Below are positions 54,278 to 64,000 of a DNA stretch of 64,000 nucleotides, piece after piece. Numbering within the stretch: position 1 is the first letter of the stretch; the number at the start of each line of letters is the position of its first letter. The notes below the pieces were generated by a model. That model searched no databases. It had not been told where the DNA came from and worked only from the letters and a program-made list of their open reading frames with translations. A program made the translations under genes and the position numbers. Origin of the DNA: Acinetobacter higginsii (GTDB lineage: Bacteria > Pseudomonadota > Gammaproteobacteria > Pseudomonadales > Moraxellaceae); the NCBI RefSeq assembly GCF_000369525.1, contig NZ_KB850072.1, positions 2,475,387 through 2,539,386 on the forward strand, read 5' to 3'.

Positions 54278-54568
54278 TTAACGACGGAAGTTCGATAACA
54301 GTTCGGTTGTGATCGAATTATTGTGCGTCGCTATTTTAGTTTTTCTGGTTTTCGCTGGATTTGGATCAACAAGCTCTATTTTTGTGGCTTTGTACTTTCC
54401 GTCATTTTCAACGACCACAAATTTCACTTTTTCATTTCTTTTCGGTTCGCCACCAGCTGGATACTCGGAAATATGAAAAAACACATCCCCTTCAGAGGTC
54501 CCAATAAAACCAAAGCCTTTGTCTGGATTATATTGTTTAATTTTTCCCTGATAGAACTCTTGCTTCAT
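54278..54568 (-). CDS. cold-shock domain protein with C-terminal extension
   Basis: Single-stranded nucleic-acid-binding protein of 96 residues. The start ATG 54568 has AGGAT seven bases upstream. The cold-shock domain (residues about 3-68) shows RNP1 as KGFGFI and RNP2 as VFFHI. A basic, Asn/Thr-rich tail of about 28 residues (NPAKTRKTKIATHNNSI) follows, longer than in classic CspA (about 70 residues). It probably acts as an RNA chaperone. Confidence 0.88.
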   Translation of the reverse strand: MKQEFYQGKIKQYNPDKGFGFIGTSEGDVFFHISEYPAGGEPKRNEKVKFVVVENDGKYKATKIELVDPNPAKTRKTKIATHNNSITTELLSNFRR

Positions 54569-54616
54569 GACATTTATCCTACTTTGCAAATCTGATAATC
54601 ACAGTATATAAAAATA

Positions 54617-54675
54617 AAAAAGAGACTTTCAATCTACCCCCAAAACAGCTTCAGGATGAGATCAAGTCTCTTTTT
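54617..54675 (-). terminator. upp terminator with long loop
   Basis: Stem AAAAGAGACTT near 54618-54628 with AAGTCTCTTTTT at 54664-54675, a loop of about 35 bases, and an A-rich left flank giving U-rich RNA on the minus strand. Confidence 0.6.
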
Positions 54676-54691
54676 ATGAATGTTTCAAAAA

Positions 54692-55327
54692 TCAGTCTTT
54701 TTGAACACTACCAAAAATCTTGTCGCCAGCATCACCCAGACCAGGAACAATATAACCTTCTTCATTCAGACCTTGGTCAATTGATGCGGTATAGATCAAC
54801 ACATCAGGATGTGCAGCTTCTACTTTTGCAACACCTTCTGGCGCAGCAACCAAGACCATAACACGAATATCTTTACAGCCGCTTGCTTTCAATACATCAA
54901 TTGCAGCAATTAAAGAATTACCCGTTGCAAGCATTGGATCAATAATCATGGCTAAACGATTGGCAACATCAGGCACCAACTTTTTATAGTAGGTGCGCAC
55001 TTCTAAAGTTGCTTCATCACGCTCTAAACCTAAAACACTCACTTTCGCGCTTGGAATCAGGCTAAGAACGCCCTCAAGCATACCAATACCAGCACGCAAG
55101 ATAGGAACAATTGTGATTTTCTTCCCTGCGATACGTTGAGTTGAGACTTTCCCTGCCCACCCATCAATTTCATGATCAACAACAGGAAGATCCTTTGTTG
55201 CTTCATAAGTCAGTAACATCGTGACTTCTTGCGCTAATTCACGGAAGTTCTTGGTACTAATATCTGAACGACGTAATAAACCAAGTTTATGGCGAATAAG
55301 CGGATGACGGATTTCTTGAATCGACAC
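54692..55327 (-). CDS. upp: uracil phosphoribosyltransferase
   Basis: Salvages uracil with PRPP to give UMP. The start GTG 55327 gives [16 protein letters not shown] and 211 residues, matching the family length; the longer frame from 55402 would run through the nuo terminator at 55389-55418 and is unlikely. The PRPP-binding loop is [19 protein letters not shown] near 125-145, and [12 protein letters not shown] near the C-terminus closes the uracil site. AGGT lies about ten bases before the GTG. It is monocistronic. Confidence 0.95.
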   Translation of the reverse strand: MSIQEIRHPLIRHKLGLLRRSDISTKNFRELAQEVTMLLTYEATKDLPVVDHEIDGWAGKVSTQRIAGKKITIVPILRAGIGMLEGVLSLIPSAKVSVLGLERDEATLEVRTYYKKLVPDVANRLAMIIDPMLATGNSLIAAIDVLKASGCKDIRVMVLVAAPEGVAKVEAAHPDVLIYTASIDQGLNEEGYIVPGLGDAGDKIFGSVQKD

Positions 55328-55388
55328 GAATGAGTACCTAGGTAATATTAATCTCACTCCATTATAAAGTGTTTTTTTACTCATCAAT

Positions 55389-55418
55389 AAAAAAGCCTCC
55401 AACTTTGGAGGCTTTTTT
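55389..55418 (-). terminator. nuo operon terminator
   Basis: Perfect 12-bp stem AAAAAAGCCTCC (55389-55400) and GGAGGCTTTTTT (55407-55418), loop AACTTT, 15 bases past the nuoN stop. Confidence 0.93.
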
Positions 55419-55433
55419 GTACAAATCCGACGA

Positions 55434-56930
55434 TTACTGTTGTTGAGACAACATAAAGTGCAACGGAGAAAGGATCTCTGCCTTCAATGCCAAGTTAATC
55501 ATTGGATCTGGATAAACACCCATCACCAATACTAATAACGCAGCAGCAAGGACCATAAGACCACCGACTTTACTTCCCCAATGGGCATCCGCATCAATAC
55601 GTGGTACATCAGGTGGAGTCATATACATCACCACCATCACACGTAAGTAGTAATACAAACCGATACCACTACCCACCACAATCATTGCCGCCAAGAACCA
55701 GTGTTGCGTTGTCACCGCAGCCATCACCACCAAGAACTTACCAATGAAGCCTGCTGTTAATGGAATACCTGCTAAAGACAACATCATTACAGTTAATGTT
55801 GCAGTCAAGATCGGACGGCGCCAGAACAAACCACGGTAGTCTGCAAGGCTTTGTGCTTCATCGACGTTGTTATATGGGCTCGACATTAATGCAACCGCAC
55901 CAAATGCACCGATTGTGGTCAATACATAAGTAATTACATAAACAGTCACGCTGCCCAGACTTGCGTAAGTCATGCTGATTAAAGCAATCAACAAATAACC
56001 GAAGTGTGCAATCGATGAATAACCCAAGATACGTTTCAAGTTGACTTGACGAACTGCAAGTAAGTTACCCACCACGATCGACAATACCGCAATGATGGTA
56101 ATCACCGTCACTAATGATTCAACCAAGATTGCACCAGAAGTCAGTAAGTAACGTACAAATAGACCAATCGTTGCAACTTTCGCAGCCGTTGCCAAGAAGG
56201 TTGCCATAGGTGCCGGTGCACCTGCATACACATCTGGCGTCCATTTATGGAATGGCGCAAGTGAAAGTTTGAATGCAACAGCAAAGATAATTAAACCTAA
56301 GCCCAATAACACCATTGGTTGTTTGATTGCAGTAAACAATGCCTGAACAGAGTCATAGAATGACAATGAACCTGTATACGCATAGATATAAGCCATACCC
56401 ATGAGCAACATTGCAGAAGCAGTCGCTGAAAGCACAAGGTATTTAATCCCCGCTTCCAAAGACTGACTACGTTGATAGGTATACGCCAACATGCCGTATA
56501 CAGGAATCGACATCAACTCTAGGCTGATGAAGAATGCTGCATAGTGTGAGCTTGAAACCAACAACATTGCACCTGTCACTGAGCACAGTAACAAGATATA
56601 CAACTCTTCGCGGTTGTCCTTATAAGTCTCAATATAAGCATGAGATAAAGTACAGCACGCTAAAGCAGCAATTAGAATCAGGAATTGATAGAGCATGGTA
56701 AATGGATCAACCATGAACATACCCATCACGTTTACTGGTGCAAAGTGCCCACTAAACATGGTGTATCCAATATAAATTGCAGCAAGGTTTAAACCCACAA
56801 CCGAAGTTGTTGCAATCAGATTGTGATTACGCTTAATCGCAGTTAATAACATCACGACGATTGCGGTCAAAGCCACAATCATCACGGGAGCAAGTGGCAT
56901 TAGCTCAGAAAAAGAAATTGTGAAGTTCAT
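55434..56930 (-). CDS. nuoN: NADH-quinone oxidoreductase subunit N
   Basis: Antiporter-like proton-pumping subunit of complex I, 498 residues with about 14 membrane helices. The conserved lysines and the broken helix typical of the MrpA/D-type fold are seen in [22 protein letters not shown] (key residues K, H, P), and [20 protein letters not shown] is the second signature. It is the last gene of the operon, three bases after nuoM. Confidence 0.96.
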   Translation of the reverse strand: MNFTISFSELMPLAPVMIVALTAIVVMLLTAIKRNHNLIATTSVVGLNLAAIYIGYTMFSGHFAPVNVMGMFMVDPFTMLYQFLILIAALACCTLSHAYIETYKDNREELYILLLCSVTGAMLLVSSSHYAAFFISLELMSIPVYGMLAYTYQRSQSLEAGIKYLVLSATASAMLLMGMAYIYAYTGSLSFYDSVQALFTAIKQPMVLLGLGLIIFAVAFKLSLAPFHKWTPDVYAGAPAPMATFLATAAKVATIGLFVRYLLTSGAILVESLVTVITIIAVLSIVVGNLLAVRQVNLKRILGYSSIAHFGYLLIALISMTYASLGSVTVYVITYVLTTIGAFGAVALMSSPYNNVDEAQSLADYRGLFWRRPILTATLTVMMLSLAGIPLTAGFIGKFLVVMAAVTTQHWFLAAMIVVGSGIGLYYYLRVMVVMYMTPPDVPRIDADAHWGSKVGGLMVLAAALLVLVMGVYPDPMINLALKAEILSPLHFMLSQQQ

Positions 56931-56933
56931 GAT

Positions 56934-58532
56934 TTATTGCATCTCCACATGTTCAAGTTGAGTTGCAGCCTGTTGAACAGTTTCGACAACTTCTTGTACT
57001 GGCATATAACTATTTACTAACCATTGCATGCTTGAATGAGACATATCCAAGAATGTTTGCGGGTAAATACCTAACCAAACTAAACCGATCGCACAGATCA
57101 TCAAAATAGTGACTTCACGTGCAGATAGATCTTTAAGCGGACTAGTATAGTGCTGTTTTTGCTCTGGGTTTGGTTCACCAAATAATGCTTTGTGAATCAG
57201 AATCAGACCATAAAGACCAGCAAATACCAAGCTCACTGCTGCAATGATCGTGAACGCTGGATAAGCTTTGAATGAACCCATCAAGATCAGGAATTCACCA
57301 ATAAAGTTACCTAGACCTGGTACACCAACCAATGCTGCAACAAAGAACATCAAGAAGAATGGCAAATATTGCAGCTGGCCACGAAGACCACCCATCAAGC
57401 GTAAATCACGTGTATGTAAACGCTCGTACACTTGACCCGACATAATGAACAATGCAGCAGATGACAAACCATGTGCCAACATCATGATCATGAGGCCTTG
57501 GAATGTCAGGATATTACCTGCATAAATTGCAAGTAAGATGAAACCCATGTGCGAAATAGACGTGTACGCAAGTAAGCGTTTCATATCTGTTTGTTGGTAC
57601 GCTAAGAATGCACCGTAGAAAATACCAATCAGACCCAAAATAATGGCGATATCAGCAAATTGTGCTGATGCAGCCGGGAAGAATGGAATTACGAAACGAA
57701 GCAAACCGTACGCAGCTGTTTTAATCAAAATACCCGCTAAATCCACAGAACCCGCTGTTGGTGCTTGAGCATGCGCATCAGGCAACCAGCCGTGTAATGG
57801 GAATACTGGTAATTTCACCGCAAAACCGATGAAGAAACACAGCATGAATGCATAAGCAACTTCAGGTGGTAAGTGGTTCGCAACAGCCAATAGATAGTTG
57901 TAATCGAAACCGATCATACCTGTCATCATGTATCCATAGACCACAAGGCCCAAGATACCGATCAACATGATCAAACCAGCGATTTGAGTATATAAGAAGA
58001 ATTTGGTTGCAGCATAAACACGCGAACGACCATTCGACCCTGAGTGTCCCCATAACGCAATCAAGAAGTAGATTGGTACGAGCATCATCTCCCAGAAGAA
58101 GAAGAACAAGAATAAGTCAATCGCCAAGAATACACCGATGACCCCACCCAAACTCCAAAGTAAGTTTAAATGGAAGAAACCAACGTTCTTTTGAATCTCA
58201 CCCCATGAACAGCCAACTGCAAGTACACCCAGTAATGCAGTCAACAACACCATAAGTAGAGATAAACCATCCACCGCTAAGTGAATGCTAATGCCTAAAG
58301 TCTGAATCCATGGAAGATGGAATTCAGCCGCCCAAGTCGGGACTTTACCGCCCAACTCGTAGCTAAATGTACCACTTTGCCACAGTGCAATGCCCAAACC
58401 GAAGGTAATCAACATACCAATCAAGGCAATCCAGCGCGGTAAATGTTGGTCGTATTTATCGACTAACCAACAAATAAAACCAGCAATGAAAGGAACTAAA
58501 ATCAGTGCGGGTAAAATTAAATTGTTTTCCAT
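56934..58532 (-). CDS. nuoM: NADH-quinone oxidoreductase subunit M
   Basis: Antiporter-like proton-pumping subunit, 532 residues with about 14 helices. The start ATG 58532 has GGGGAAA nearby and overlaps the nuoL stop region. Motifs include FFFWEMMLVPIYFLIALWG (conserved Glu of the proton path), VKLPVFPLHGWLPDAHAQAP (conserved Lys) and MKRLLAYTSISHMGFILLAI. The C-terminal tail (EVVETVQQAATQLEHVEMQ) is a soluble extension beyond the last helix. Confidence 0.96.
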   Translation of the reverse strand: MENNLILPALILVPFIAGFICWLVDKYDQHLPRWIALIGMLITFGLGIALWQSGTFSYELGGKVPTWAAEFHLPWIQTLGISIHLAVDGLSLLMVLLTALLGVLAVGCSWGEIQKNVGFFHLNLLWSLGGVIGVFLAIDLFLFFFFWEMMLVPIYFLIALWGHSGSNGRSRVYAATKFFLYTQIAGLIMLIGILGLVVYGYMMTGMIGFDYNYLLAVANHLPPEVAYAFMLCFFIGFAVKLPVFPLHGWLPDAHAQAPTAGSVDLAGILIKTAAYGLLRFVIPFFPAASAQFADIAIILGLIGIFYGAFLAYQQTDMKRLLAYTSISHMGFILLAIYAGNILTFQGLMIMMLAHGLSSAALFIMSGQVYERLHTRDLRLMGGLRGQLQYLPFFLMFFVAALVGVPGLGNFIGEFLILMGSFKAYPAFTIIAAVSLVFAGLYGLILIHKALFGEPNPEQKQHYTSPLKDLSAREVTILMICAIGLVWLGIYPQTFLDMSHSSMQWLVNSYMPVQEVVETVQQAATQLEHVEMQ

Positions 58533-58533
58533 T

Positions 58534-60429
58534 TTATTTCCCCACAACCTGAATCACGATCAAGATCATCAATAACACCACTACACCGAGTGACATGCTT
58601 GAAGCGTATTCACGTAATGAACCTGTTTGACGCGAACTTGTAAAGCTATTACCACCCTTCACAATTGCAGGGAGTACTAACCATAAACCGTCAACTGGAT
58701 CACGACCTAAAATTTTCGCAATCAATAAATAAGGTTTTACAAATACGATGTCATACAAAGCATCGAAACCAAATGCTGTACGGCAAATGTGCGCTAAACC
58801 TGAACCCAAAGATGTTTGAGCAAAAGCTTTTACTGCACCGTATGCAAAAGCAAACAAGAAGATACCCACAGCTAAACCAGCGAGGGCAACACCACTTGCT
58901 AAATGTTCAGCATGTGCAACAGCAGCTTCTAAGCTCTCAGGAACAACAAAACTTGGAATGCTTGCAGCAGTCAATAATTTTGCAACTGGCGCTTGTAGGA
59001 AGTAGCCGATACCTGTTGATAACGCAGCAAGAATTGCAAGCGGACCCCAGTAAGTGACGCCATGAATCGCATGTGCATGGGTTTTCTCTTCGCCGAAGAA
59101 TACCACCCAGATTAAACGGAAAGTATAGATAGACGTTAAGAATGCACCCGCAACACCAACCCAGTACAACGTATTGTAAAGTGGAAGATTTGCAATTGTA
59201 GACTGTGCATATACTGCACCCAAGATCGCATCTTTAGAGAAGAAGCCAACAGTCACGATTGGAAGTGCTGCCAATGCGCCACCACCGATTACGAAACACC
59301 AGAATACGAATGGAATCTTATGACGTAATCCACCCATTTTGAAAATGTTTTGTTCGTGATGACATGCAAGAATTACGGCACCTGAAGAAAGGAACAATAA
59401 TGCTTTGAAGAATGCGTGAGCCAACATGTGGAATAAACCAGCTTGGTATGCTTCAGCACCCACTGCCATAAACATATAACCCAACTGACTCATGGTTGAG
59501 TAAGCCAAGATACGTTTGATATCGGTTTGCACCAATGCGGCAAAGCCAGCCACCAGCAAAGTCACAGCACCTGTAATCGAGATGAACTGCATTACTTCTG
59601 GTGCCATTTCAATCACAGAGAACATACGGCAGCATAAGTACACACCTGCTGTAACCATTGTTGCAGCATGGATCAATGCAGACACTGGTGTAGGACCAGC
59701 CATCGCATCAGCTAACCAAGTTTGTAATGGAATTTGCGCTGATTTACCCGCTGCACCCAAGAACAACATCAATGCTGTCCAGATCGACAATGATGAGCTT
59801 TGTGTCATGACAGTCGCTGCATTTTCAACAATGTACTGAATATTCAAAGTACCAAATTGTTGATAGAGCAAGAACAATGCGATGAGTAAGAATACGTCAC
59901 CCACACGTGTTACGGTGAATGCCTTGATTGCCGCCCAGCCATTTGCAGGGTTTGAGTAATAGAAACCAATCAATAAGTAAGAGCACAGACCTACGCCTTC
60001 CCAACCTAAGAACAATAACGCCAAGTTATCGCCCAATACCAACAACAACATGCTGGCAACGAATAGGTTGAAATAAGAGAAGAAACGCGCATAACCTTCT
60101 TCACCACGCATATACCATGATGCGAAGATGTGAATCAGGAAGCCAACACCTGTGACCATACCTGTCATCAATAATGATAAGCCGTCTAAATGTAAGCTGA
60201 TGCCTGGCTCAAAACCGCCAACACTGAACCAAGTCCATAAGTGTTGAACAAAAACGGTTTGACCACTGCTGGTAAATGCAAGACCGGCAATTAAAGCAAA
60301 TAACGCAGATAAACCAACTGAACCGACGCCAATAATGGCAGCTACATTTTCAGAAAGTTTGTCACGCCCTGCCGCTAAAAGGATAAAACCAATGAGCGGA
60401 AATAAAACGGTTAAATATAATGTACTCAT
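58534..60429 (-). CDS. nuoL: NADH-quinone oxidoreductase subunit L
   Basis: Largest antiporter-like subunit, 631 residues with about 16 helices including the long lateral helix that spans NuoM and NuoN. Motifs are [19 protein letters not shown] (conserved Glu), [21 protein letters not shown] (conserved Lys) and [19 protein letters not shown]. It overlaps nuoK by four bases (ATGA), indicating coupled translation. Confidence 0.97.
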   Translation of the reverse strand: MSTLYLTVLFPLIGFILLAAGRDKLSENVAAIIGVGSVGLSALFALIAGLAFTSSGQTVFVQHLWTWFSVGGFEPGISLHLDGLSLLMTGMVTGVGFLIHIFASWYMRGEEGYARFFSYFNLFVASMLLLVLGDNLALLFLGWEGVGLCSYLLIGFYYSNPANGWAAIKAFTVTRVGDVFLLIALFLLYQQFGTLNIQYIVENAATVMTQSSSLSIWTALMLFLGAAGKSAQIPLQTWLADAMAGPTPVSALIHAATMVTAGVYLCCRMFSVIEMAPEVMQFISITGAVTLLVAGFAALVQTDIKRILAYSTMSQLGYMFMAVGAEAYQAGLFHMLAHAFFKALLFLSSGAVILACHHEQNIFKMGGLRHKIPFVFWCFVIGGGALAALPIVTVGFFSKDAILGAVYAQSTIANLPLYNTLYWVGVAGAFLTSIYTFRLIWVVFFGEEKTHAHAIHGVTYWGPLAILAALSTGIGYFLQAPVAKLLTAASIPSFVVPESLEAAVAHAEHLASGVALAGLAVGIFLFAFAYGAVKAFAQTSLGSGLAHICRTAFGFDALYDIVFVKPYLLIAKILGRDPVDGLWLVLPAIVKGGNSFTSSRQTGSLREYASSMSLGVVVLLMILIVIQVVGK

Positions 60430-60734
60430 CCGCGCATCTCACTAGCAGCATCCACATCCAAGTGATGGAAGCGATGATAAAACTGAAGGACGATCGCAAG
60501 ACCAATACATGCCTCTGCTGCAGCAAGCGTCAGGATCAAAATGAACATGATCTGTCCATCTGGCTGAGCCCAAACACTACCTGCCAAGACGAATGCCAAC
60601 GCAGCAGCATTCATCATCACCTCAAGGCTCATTAGCATAAATAAAAGGTTGCGTCGCACCATTACACCGTAAAAACCCAGTGCAAAAAGGATGGTTGCAA
60701 CGATCAAACCATGTTCTAAAGGGATGTGTCCCAT
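60426..60734 (-). CDS. nuoK: NADH-quinone oxidoreductase subunit K
   Basis: Small membrane subunit of 102 residues with three helices. The membrane glutamates of the central proton path lie in [13 protein letters not shown] and in [13 protein letters not shown]. Stop and start codons overlap with nuoL, and its first base overlaps the last base of nuoJ. Confidence 0.97.
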   Translation of the reverse strand: MGHIPLEHGLIVATILFALGFYGVMVRRNLLFMLMSLEVMMNAAALAFVLAGSVWAQPDGQIMFILILTLAAAEACIGLAIVLQFYHRFHHLDVDAASEMRG

Positions 60735-61255
60735 TATTCTTTATCCTCTTCTGCACCTGGTTCACGTTTGCCTAAGTGGAATGCTGCAACAAGTGCTGCA
60801 AGCAATAACATCGCGGCAACTTCTACCAATAATAGATAGTGAGTAAATAGTGCTTGACCGACTGCTTTAGGTCCAACAACTTCTGTACCCATTGGCGCAG
60901 AAATCGTGGTGTATTCACCACCGAGCATCCACACCAAGATTAAGCCCAATAAAAAGCTCATCAGTGCAGGAAAAGCCCAAGCATCTGAAGTCAACCATTT
61001 GCTTTCTTGTTCAATGGTATCTTGTCCAAGGTTCAACATCATGACAACGAAGACGAACAAGACCATGATCGCACCTGCATAAACGATGATCTCAAGGGCA
61101 GCCGCAAACGGCGCACCCACGATCATGAAAATGCCAGCAACCGCAAGAAGAGAAACGATCAAGCTAAGTAATGCATGCACAGGATTGGTGTTGGTCACAA
61201 CACGTACTGTCGAAACAATGGCCACAAGTGCCATCAAATAAAATGGCCACATCAT
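60734..61255 (-). CDS. nuoJ: NADH-quinone oxidoreductase subunit J
   Basis: Membrane subunit of 173 residues with five helices. The conserved segment [25 protein letters not shown] contains the pi-bulge helix with Tyr and Gly residues (Y-A-G-A) that couples quinone reduction to pumping. The C-terminal tail is charged ([12 protein letters not shown]). It overlaps nuoI by four bases. Confidence 0.96.
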   Translation of the reverse strand: MMWPFYLMALVAIVSTVRVVTNTNPVHALLSLIVSLLAVAGIFMIVGAPFAAALEIIVYAGAIMVLFVFVVMMLNLGQDTIEQESKWLTSDAWAFPALMSFLLGLILVWMLGGEYTTISAPMGTEVVGPKAVGQALFTHYLLLVEVAAMLLLAALVAAFHLGKREPGAEEDKE

Positions 61256-61794
61256 GGTAATAAGCTCCGTACATCTACTGGTGCACTTTCTTTTTGTGCT
61301 TGACCTTTTTCTTTACCGCTCACAGCCATACCAGTGACACGATAGAAGTTGTAGTCAGGATATTTACCAGGTCCAGAAATGAGTAAGTTTTCTTTCTCAT
61401 ACACCAAGTCTTGACGTACATATTCACCAAGTTCGAAATCTGGTGTCATCTGAATCGCTGTGGTTGGACATGCTTCTTCACACATACCGCAGAAAATGCA
61501 GCGAGAGAAGTTAATACGGAAAAATTCTGGATACCAACGTCCATCTTCTTTTTCCGCTTTTTGCAATGAAATACAGCCCACTGGACATGCAACCGCACAC
61601 AGGTTACATGCCACACAACGCTCTTCACCATCTGGATCACGCGTTAATACGATACGACCGCGATAGCGTGGAGGCGCAATTTGTTCACCCGGTACTTCTG
61701 GATATAAGATCGTGTCACGTTTACGTGTTACATGGCTGAACACCATCCATAACGAACGTACAATCGATCCAAAGCCAGCTAGAATTTTATACAT
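61252..61794 (-). CDS. nuoI: NADH-quinone oxidoreductase subunit I
   Basis: Peripheral subunit of 180 residues carrying two [4Fe-4S] clusters (N6a and N6b) that pass electrons toward quinone. The two ferredoxin motifs are [12 protein letters not shown] and [12 protein letters not shown]. The N-terminus is amphipathic and attaches to the membrane arm near NuoH. The gene lies between nuoH and nuoJ as in E. coli. Confidence 0.97.
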   Translation of the reverse strand: MYKILAGFGSIVRSLWMVFSHVTRKRDTILYPEVPGEQIAPPRYRGRIVLTRDPDGEERCVACNLCAVACPVGCISLQKAEKEDGRWYPEFFRINFSRCIFCGMCEEACPTTAIQMTPDFELGEYVRQDLVYEKENLLISGPGKYPDYNFYRVTGMAVSGKEKGQAQKESAPVDVRSLLP

Positions 61795-61812
61795 TTTGTA
61801 CTCCCTGCTGTC

Positions 61813-62829
61813 CTAGGCCTGATTCATCAGAATCACAGCACCAGTCACTAACAAGTTGACCAACGCCAATGGCAAACAAACTTTCCAACCAAAGTTCATC
61901 ACTTGGTCATAACGTGGACGCATTAACGAGCCACGCGCCAAGACAAACATCATTACAAAGAATGCTGTTTTAATCACGAACCAGAATAATGGTGGAACAA
62001 ATGGAATTTCTAAGTTAAATGGTGCAAGCCATCCGCCGAAGAATAAAGTCACGATCAAAGCCGAGATCAAAACAACGTTGACGTATTCCGCAACGAAGAA
62101 CATCCCCCACTTCATACCACCATATTCGACATGGTAACCTTCAGCCAATTCTTGTTCAGCTTCTGGTTGGTCAAATGGGTGACGGTGCGTGACCGCAACA
62201 CCCGCAACCACAAAGATCAAGAAACCTAAGAACTGAGGAATGATGAACCACATATCACGTTGTGCTTCAACAATTTCACGAAGGTTGAATGAACCTGCAA
62301 TCGCAACCACACCCATCAACGAGATACCCAAGAACACTTCATAAGAAATGGTTTGAGCAGCAGAACGAAGACCACCGAGTAATGAGTATTTGTTGTTAGA
62401 CGCCCAACCACCAAATAACACTGCATAAACTGCAATACCCGCCATTGCCATAAAGAACAATAGGCCGATACTCATATCCGCAACGCCCAGGGTAGGACTT
62501 ACTGGAATCACCATGAATGAAAGTACCGCAGTTGCCATCGCAACTGCTGGTGCTAAACGGAAAGTCAGCTTATCAGCAAACTTTGGTGTCCAGTCTTCTT
62601 TGAACATGATCTTGAGCATGTCGGCAACGATCTGGAACATACCACCCGGACCGACACGGTTTGGACCATAACGGTCTTGCCATAATGCCAAGAGACGACG
62701 CTCAATAAATGACATCAAAGCAGCAACCAAAACCACCACCAGCAAGATCACAATCGCCTGAATCACTGAATAAGCGATTGGCCAGTTCTCAGCCCAAAGT
62801 GGCGTTTGACGTATAATTTCTTGATTCAT
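61813..62829 (-). CDS. nuoH: NADH-quinone oxidoreductase subunit H
   Basis: Membrane subunit of 338 residues with eight helices that forms the quinone-binding chamber with NuoB and NuoD. Motifs include [20 protein letters not shown] near the N-terminus, [21 protein letters not shown], the Glu-rich loop [19 protein letters not shown] and the [13 protein letters not shown] end. The gene order nuoG-H-I matches E. coli. Confidence 0.97.
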   Translation of the reverse strand: MNQEIIRQTPLWAENWPIAYSVIQAIVILLVVVLVAALMSFIERRLLALWQDRYGPNRVGPGGMFQIVADMLKIMFKEDWTPKFADKLTFRLAPAVAMATAVLSFMVIPVSPTLGVADMSIGLLFFMAMAGIAVYAVLFGGWASNNKYSLLGGLRSAAQTISYEVFLGISLMGVVAIAGSFNLREIVEAQRDMWFIIPQFLGFLIFVVAGVAVTHRHPFDQPEAEQELAEGYHVEYGGMKWGMFFVAEYVNVVLISALIVTLFFGGWLAPFNLEIPFVPPLFWFVIKTAFFVMMFVLARGSLMRPRYDQVMNFGWKVCLPLALVNLLVTGAVILMNQA

Positions 62830-62832
62830 GAA

Positions 62833-64000
62833 TTACACTCCTACCGCCACAGAAACAGGCTCTGCCAATGAAACAGTTGGTGCTAAACCAATTGGGTAAC
62901 CAATATAACCTGTTGGTAAATATTCGATCACTTGTACTGGCAAGCTAATACTCGTTTCACCCGCTTTCACTGTAATACGTTGACCATCTTGAACATTTAA
63001 GCGTGTCGCATCTTGCTCACCCACAGCAAACATTGCTTCAGGAATACGAGATTCCATCGCAGGTGTTTTAATGGTGAATTCGCCAGAACCAAAAATATGG
63101 TGCATTGGCACAAGGCGGAAGCTTTCAGGATTCACAACAACAGCTGAAGGTGCAACATAGCTACGTGCAGGACGTTTTGCTAAACGATCGAATAAACGAA
63201 CACCTGAATCACCACCTTTTAAGTGACCACCCACTTCATCTTGGTATTTGTTCCAAGCTTGTGGTGAGTTCCAACCCGCAGACCATGCGAAAGGTACCAA
63301 TGAAGATGCAGTCTGATTCCCTACATAACCTTCCATAGAGAACGTTAATGCAGAGTCGATATCCGTCGGTTGCTTAGGTTCGTGAACCGATAACGGTGCA
63401 CGCATTGCGGTACGACCTGAGTAACGACGTGGTTCACGTGCAATTTTCAAACCGTGGATACGATAGCCAGCATCTGGTGCAACGTCTTCAATTGCAGCAA
63501 GCACAGGAACATTCTTCACGATGTCATCAATCACATCATCAAGTAATGTCCAGTCCACTGCTTTGCCTTTGAGACCTGTCTCAATGGCATGTAACCAGCG
63601 CCATGATTCTTTGATCGCGTATTCAGGTTTATAGTAGCTTGGGTCATACACTTGATAGAAACGTTGTGCACGGCCTTCTTGGCTGACCACAGTACCGTCA
63701 CCTTCAGCAAAGCTTGCTGCTGAAAGTACGATATCTGCAAGTTTCAAGGTTTCAGTTTCGCTATGATCGAGTACGATCACAGTTTCAGCCTTGTCAAATG
63801 CAGCTTTCACTTGACCCACTGGTAAACGACGAGTTAAGTCATTTTCAATCACAACCACTGCATCATAATCTTGTGCAAATGCTTGTTCTAAGCTTAAGCC
63901 ACCAAACAGTGCCAAGCCCATTGAGTTCACTTCAGGAACAGTCAATGACAAGCCTGCATGTTCACCTAAGTTTTGTGCAACTTGAGCTGCAGCTTCCATG
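62833..64000 (-). CDS. nuoG: NADH-quinone oxidoreductase subunit G, C-terminal part (partial)
   Basis: Only the C-terminal 388 residues or so lie in the window; the gene runs off the right edge, and the ATG near 63999 is internal. The visible part belongs to the molybdopterin-oxidoreductase-like region: ADIVLSAASFAEGDGTVVSQEGRAQRF (key residues E-G-T, N/E-G-R) is the characteristic block, and the end (about the last 100 residues) is the beta-barrel-like molybdopterin-binding-type domain. The N-terminal Fe-S cluster domains are outside. It is followed three bases later by nuoH. Confidence 0.95.
   Translation of the reverse strand, partial: MEAAAQVAQNLGEHAGLSLTVPEVNSMGLALFGGLSLEQAFAQDYDAVVVIENDLTRRLPVGQVKAAFDKAETVIVLDHSETETLKLADIVLSAASFAEGDGTVVSQEGRAQRFYQVYDPSYYKPEYAIKESWRWLHAIETGLKGKAVDWTLLDDVIDDIVKNVPVLAAIEDVAPDAGYRIHGLKIAREPRRYSGRTAMRAPLSVHEPKQPTDIDSALTFSMEGYVGNQTASSLVPFAWSAGWNSPQAWNKYQDEVGGHLKGGDSGVRLFDRLAKRPARSYVAPSAVVVNPESFRLVPMHHIFGSGEFTIKTPAMESRIPEAMFAVGEQDATRLNVQDGQRITVKAGETSISLPVQVIEYLPTGYIGYPIGLAPTVSLAEPVSVAVGV

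Noticed and set aside
55328..55402. N-terminal extension of upp
   Set aside because: The extension reads through the nuo terminator stem, and the 211-residue form from GTG 55327 matches the family length.

Overview
The window looks like a chromosomal segment of an Acinetobacter-type gammaproteobacterium. I infer this from the low-GC coding style, the gene neighbourhoods (birA-coaX, ffh next to a ypjD-like gene, fpr divergent from a finR-like LysR gene, a nuoG-N operon), the oleate hydratase, and a family of secreted proteins that I remember mainly from Acinetobacter. The species cannot be named from this sequence. I see no rRNA, tRNA, CRISPR array, insertion sequence or prophage.

Layout. Positions 1-6.5 kb hold housekeeping genes: a TauE/SafE exporter, birA, coaX, an RBBP9-like hydrolase, ffh, a ypjD-like gene and dusC. 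Positions 6.5-22.8 kb form an accessory island read almost entirely on the minus strand. It contains a two-partner secretion pair (TpsA exoprotein and TpsB outer-membrane transporter), a tight operon of four large secreted proteins, a secreted protein with an alpha-toroid QxxDGxW motif, a lipoprotein with a (Pro-Thr)20 stalk and five Cys-paired repeats, and a fifth secreted protein. The five large secreted proteins share a short tag just after the signal peptide (pattern L-x-x-L/I-x-D-x-x-L/M...TGQ/AQ/GE) that resembles the leader of double-glycine bacteriocins. This island is the best candidate in the window for an undescribed surface or secretion system.

Positions 23-36 kb return to ordinary genes: dcd, two LysE-type exporters, a DUF2062 protein, a lipoprotein nucleosidase, the Mrp/ApbC ATPase, metG, a methyl-parathion-hydrolase-like metallo-hydrolase and several small envelope proteins. 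Positions 36-45 kb hold an oleate hydratase, a pair of unknown secreted proteins, a methyltransferase, a DUF1345 membrane protein and a TetR-MFS-HlyD efflux operon with a clear palindrome upstream, followed by a PLP enzyme. Positions 45-54.6 kb hold a flavoprotein, a CmpX-like repeat membrane protein flanked by two small membrane proteins, fpr with its LysR neighbour, a Fur-box-preceded siderophore receptor and a cold-shock protein. Positions 54.7-64 kb hold upp and the nuo operon (nuoG partial, then H, I, J, K, L, M, N), which runs on the minus strand and ends at a strong terminator at 55389-55418.

Many starts were moved from the longest open frame to a position with a better ribosome binding site or family fit, often GTG or TTG; each entry says so. 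Family names come from recognition of motifs by eye, not from a database search.
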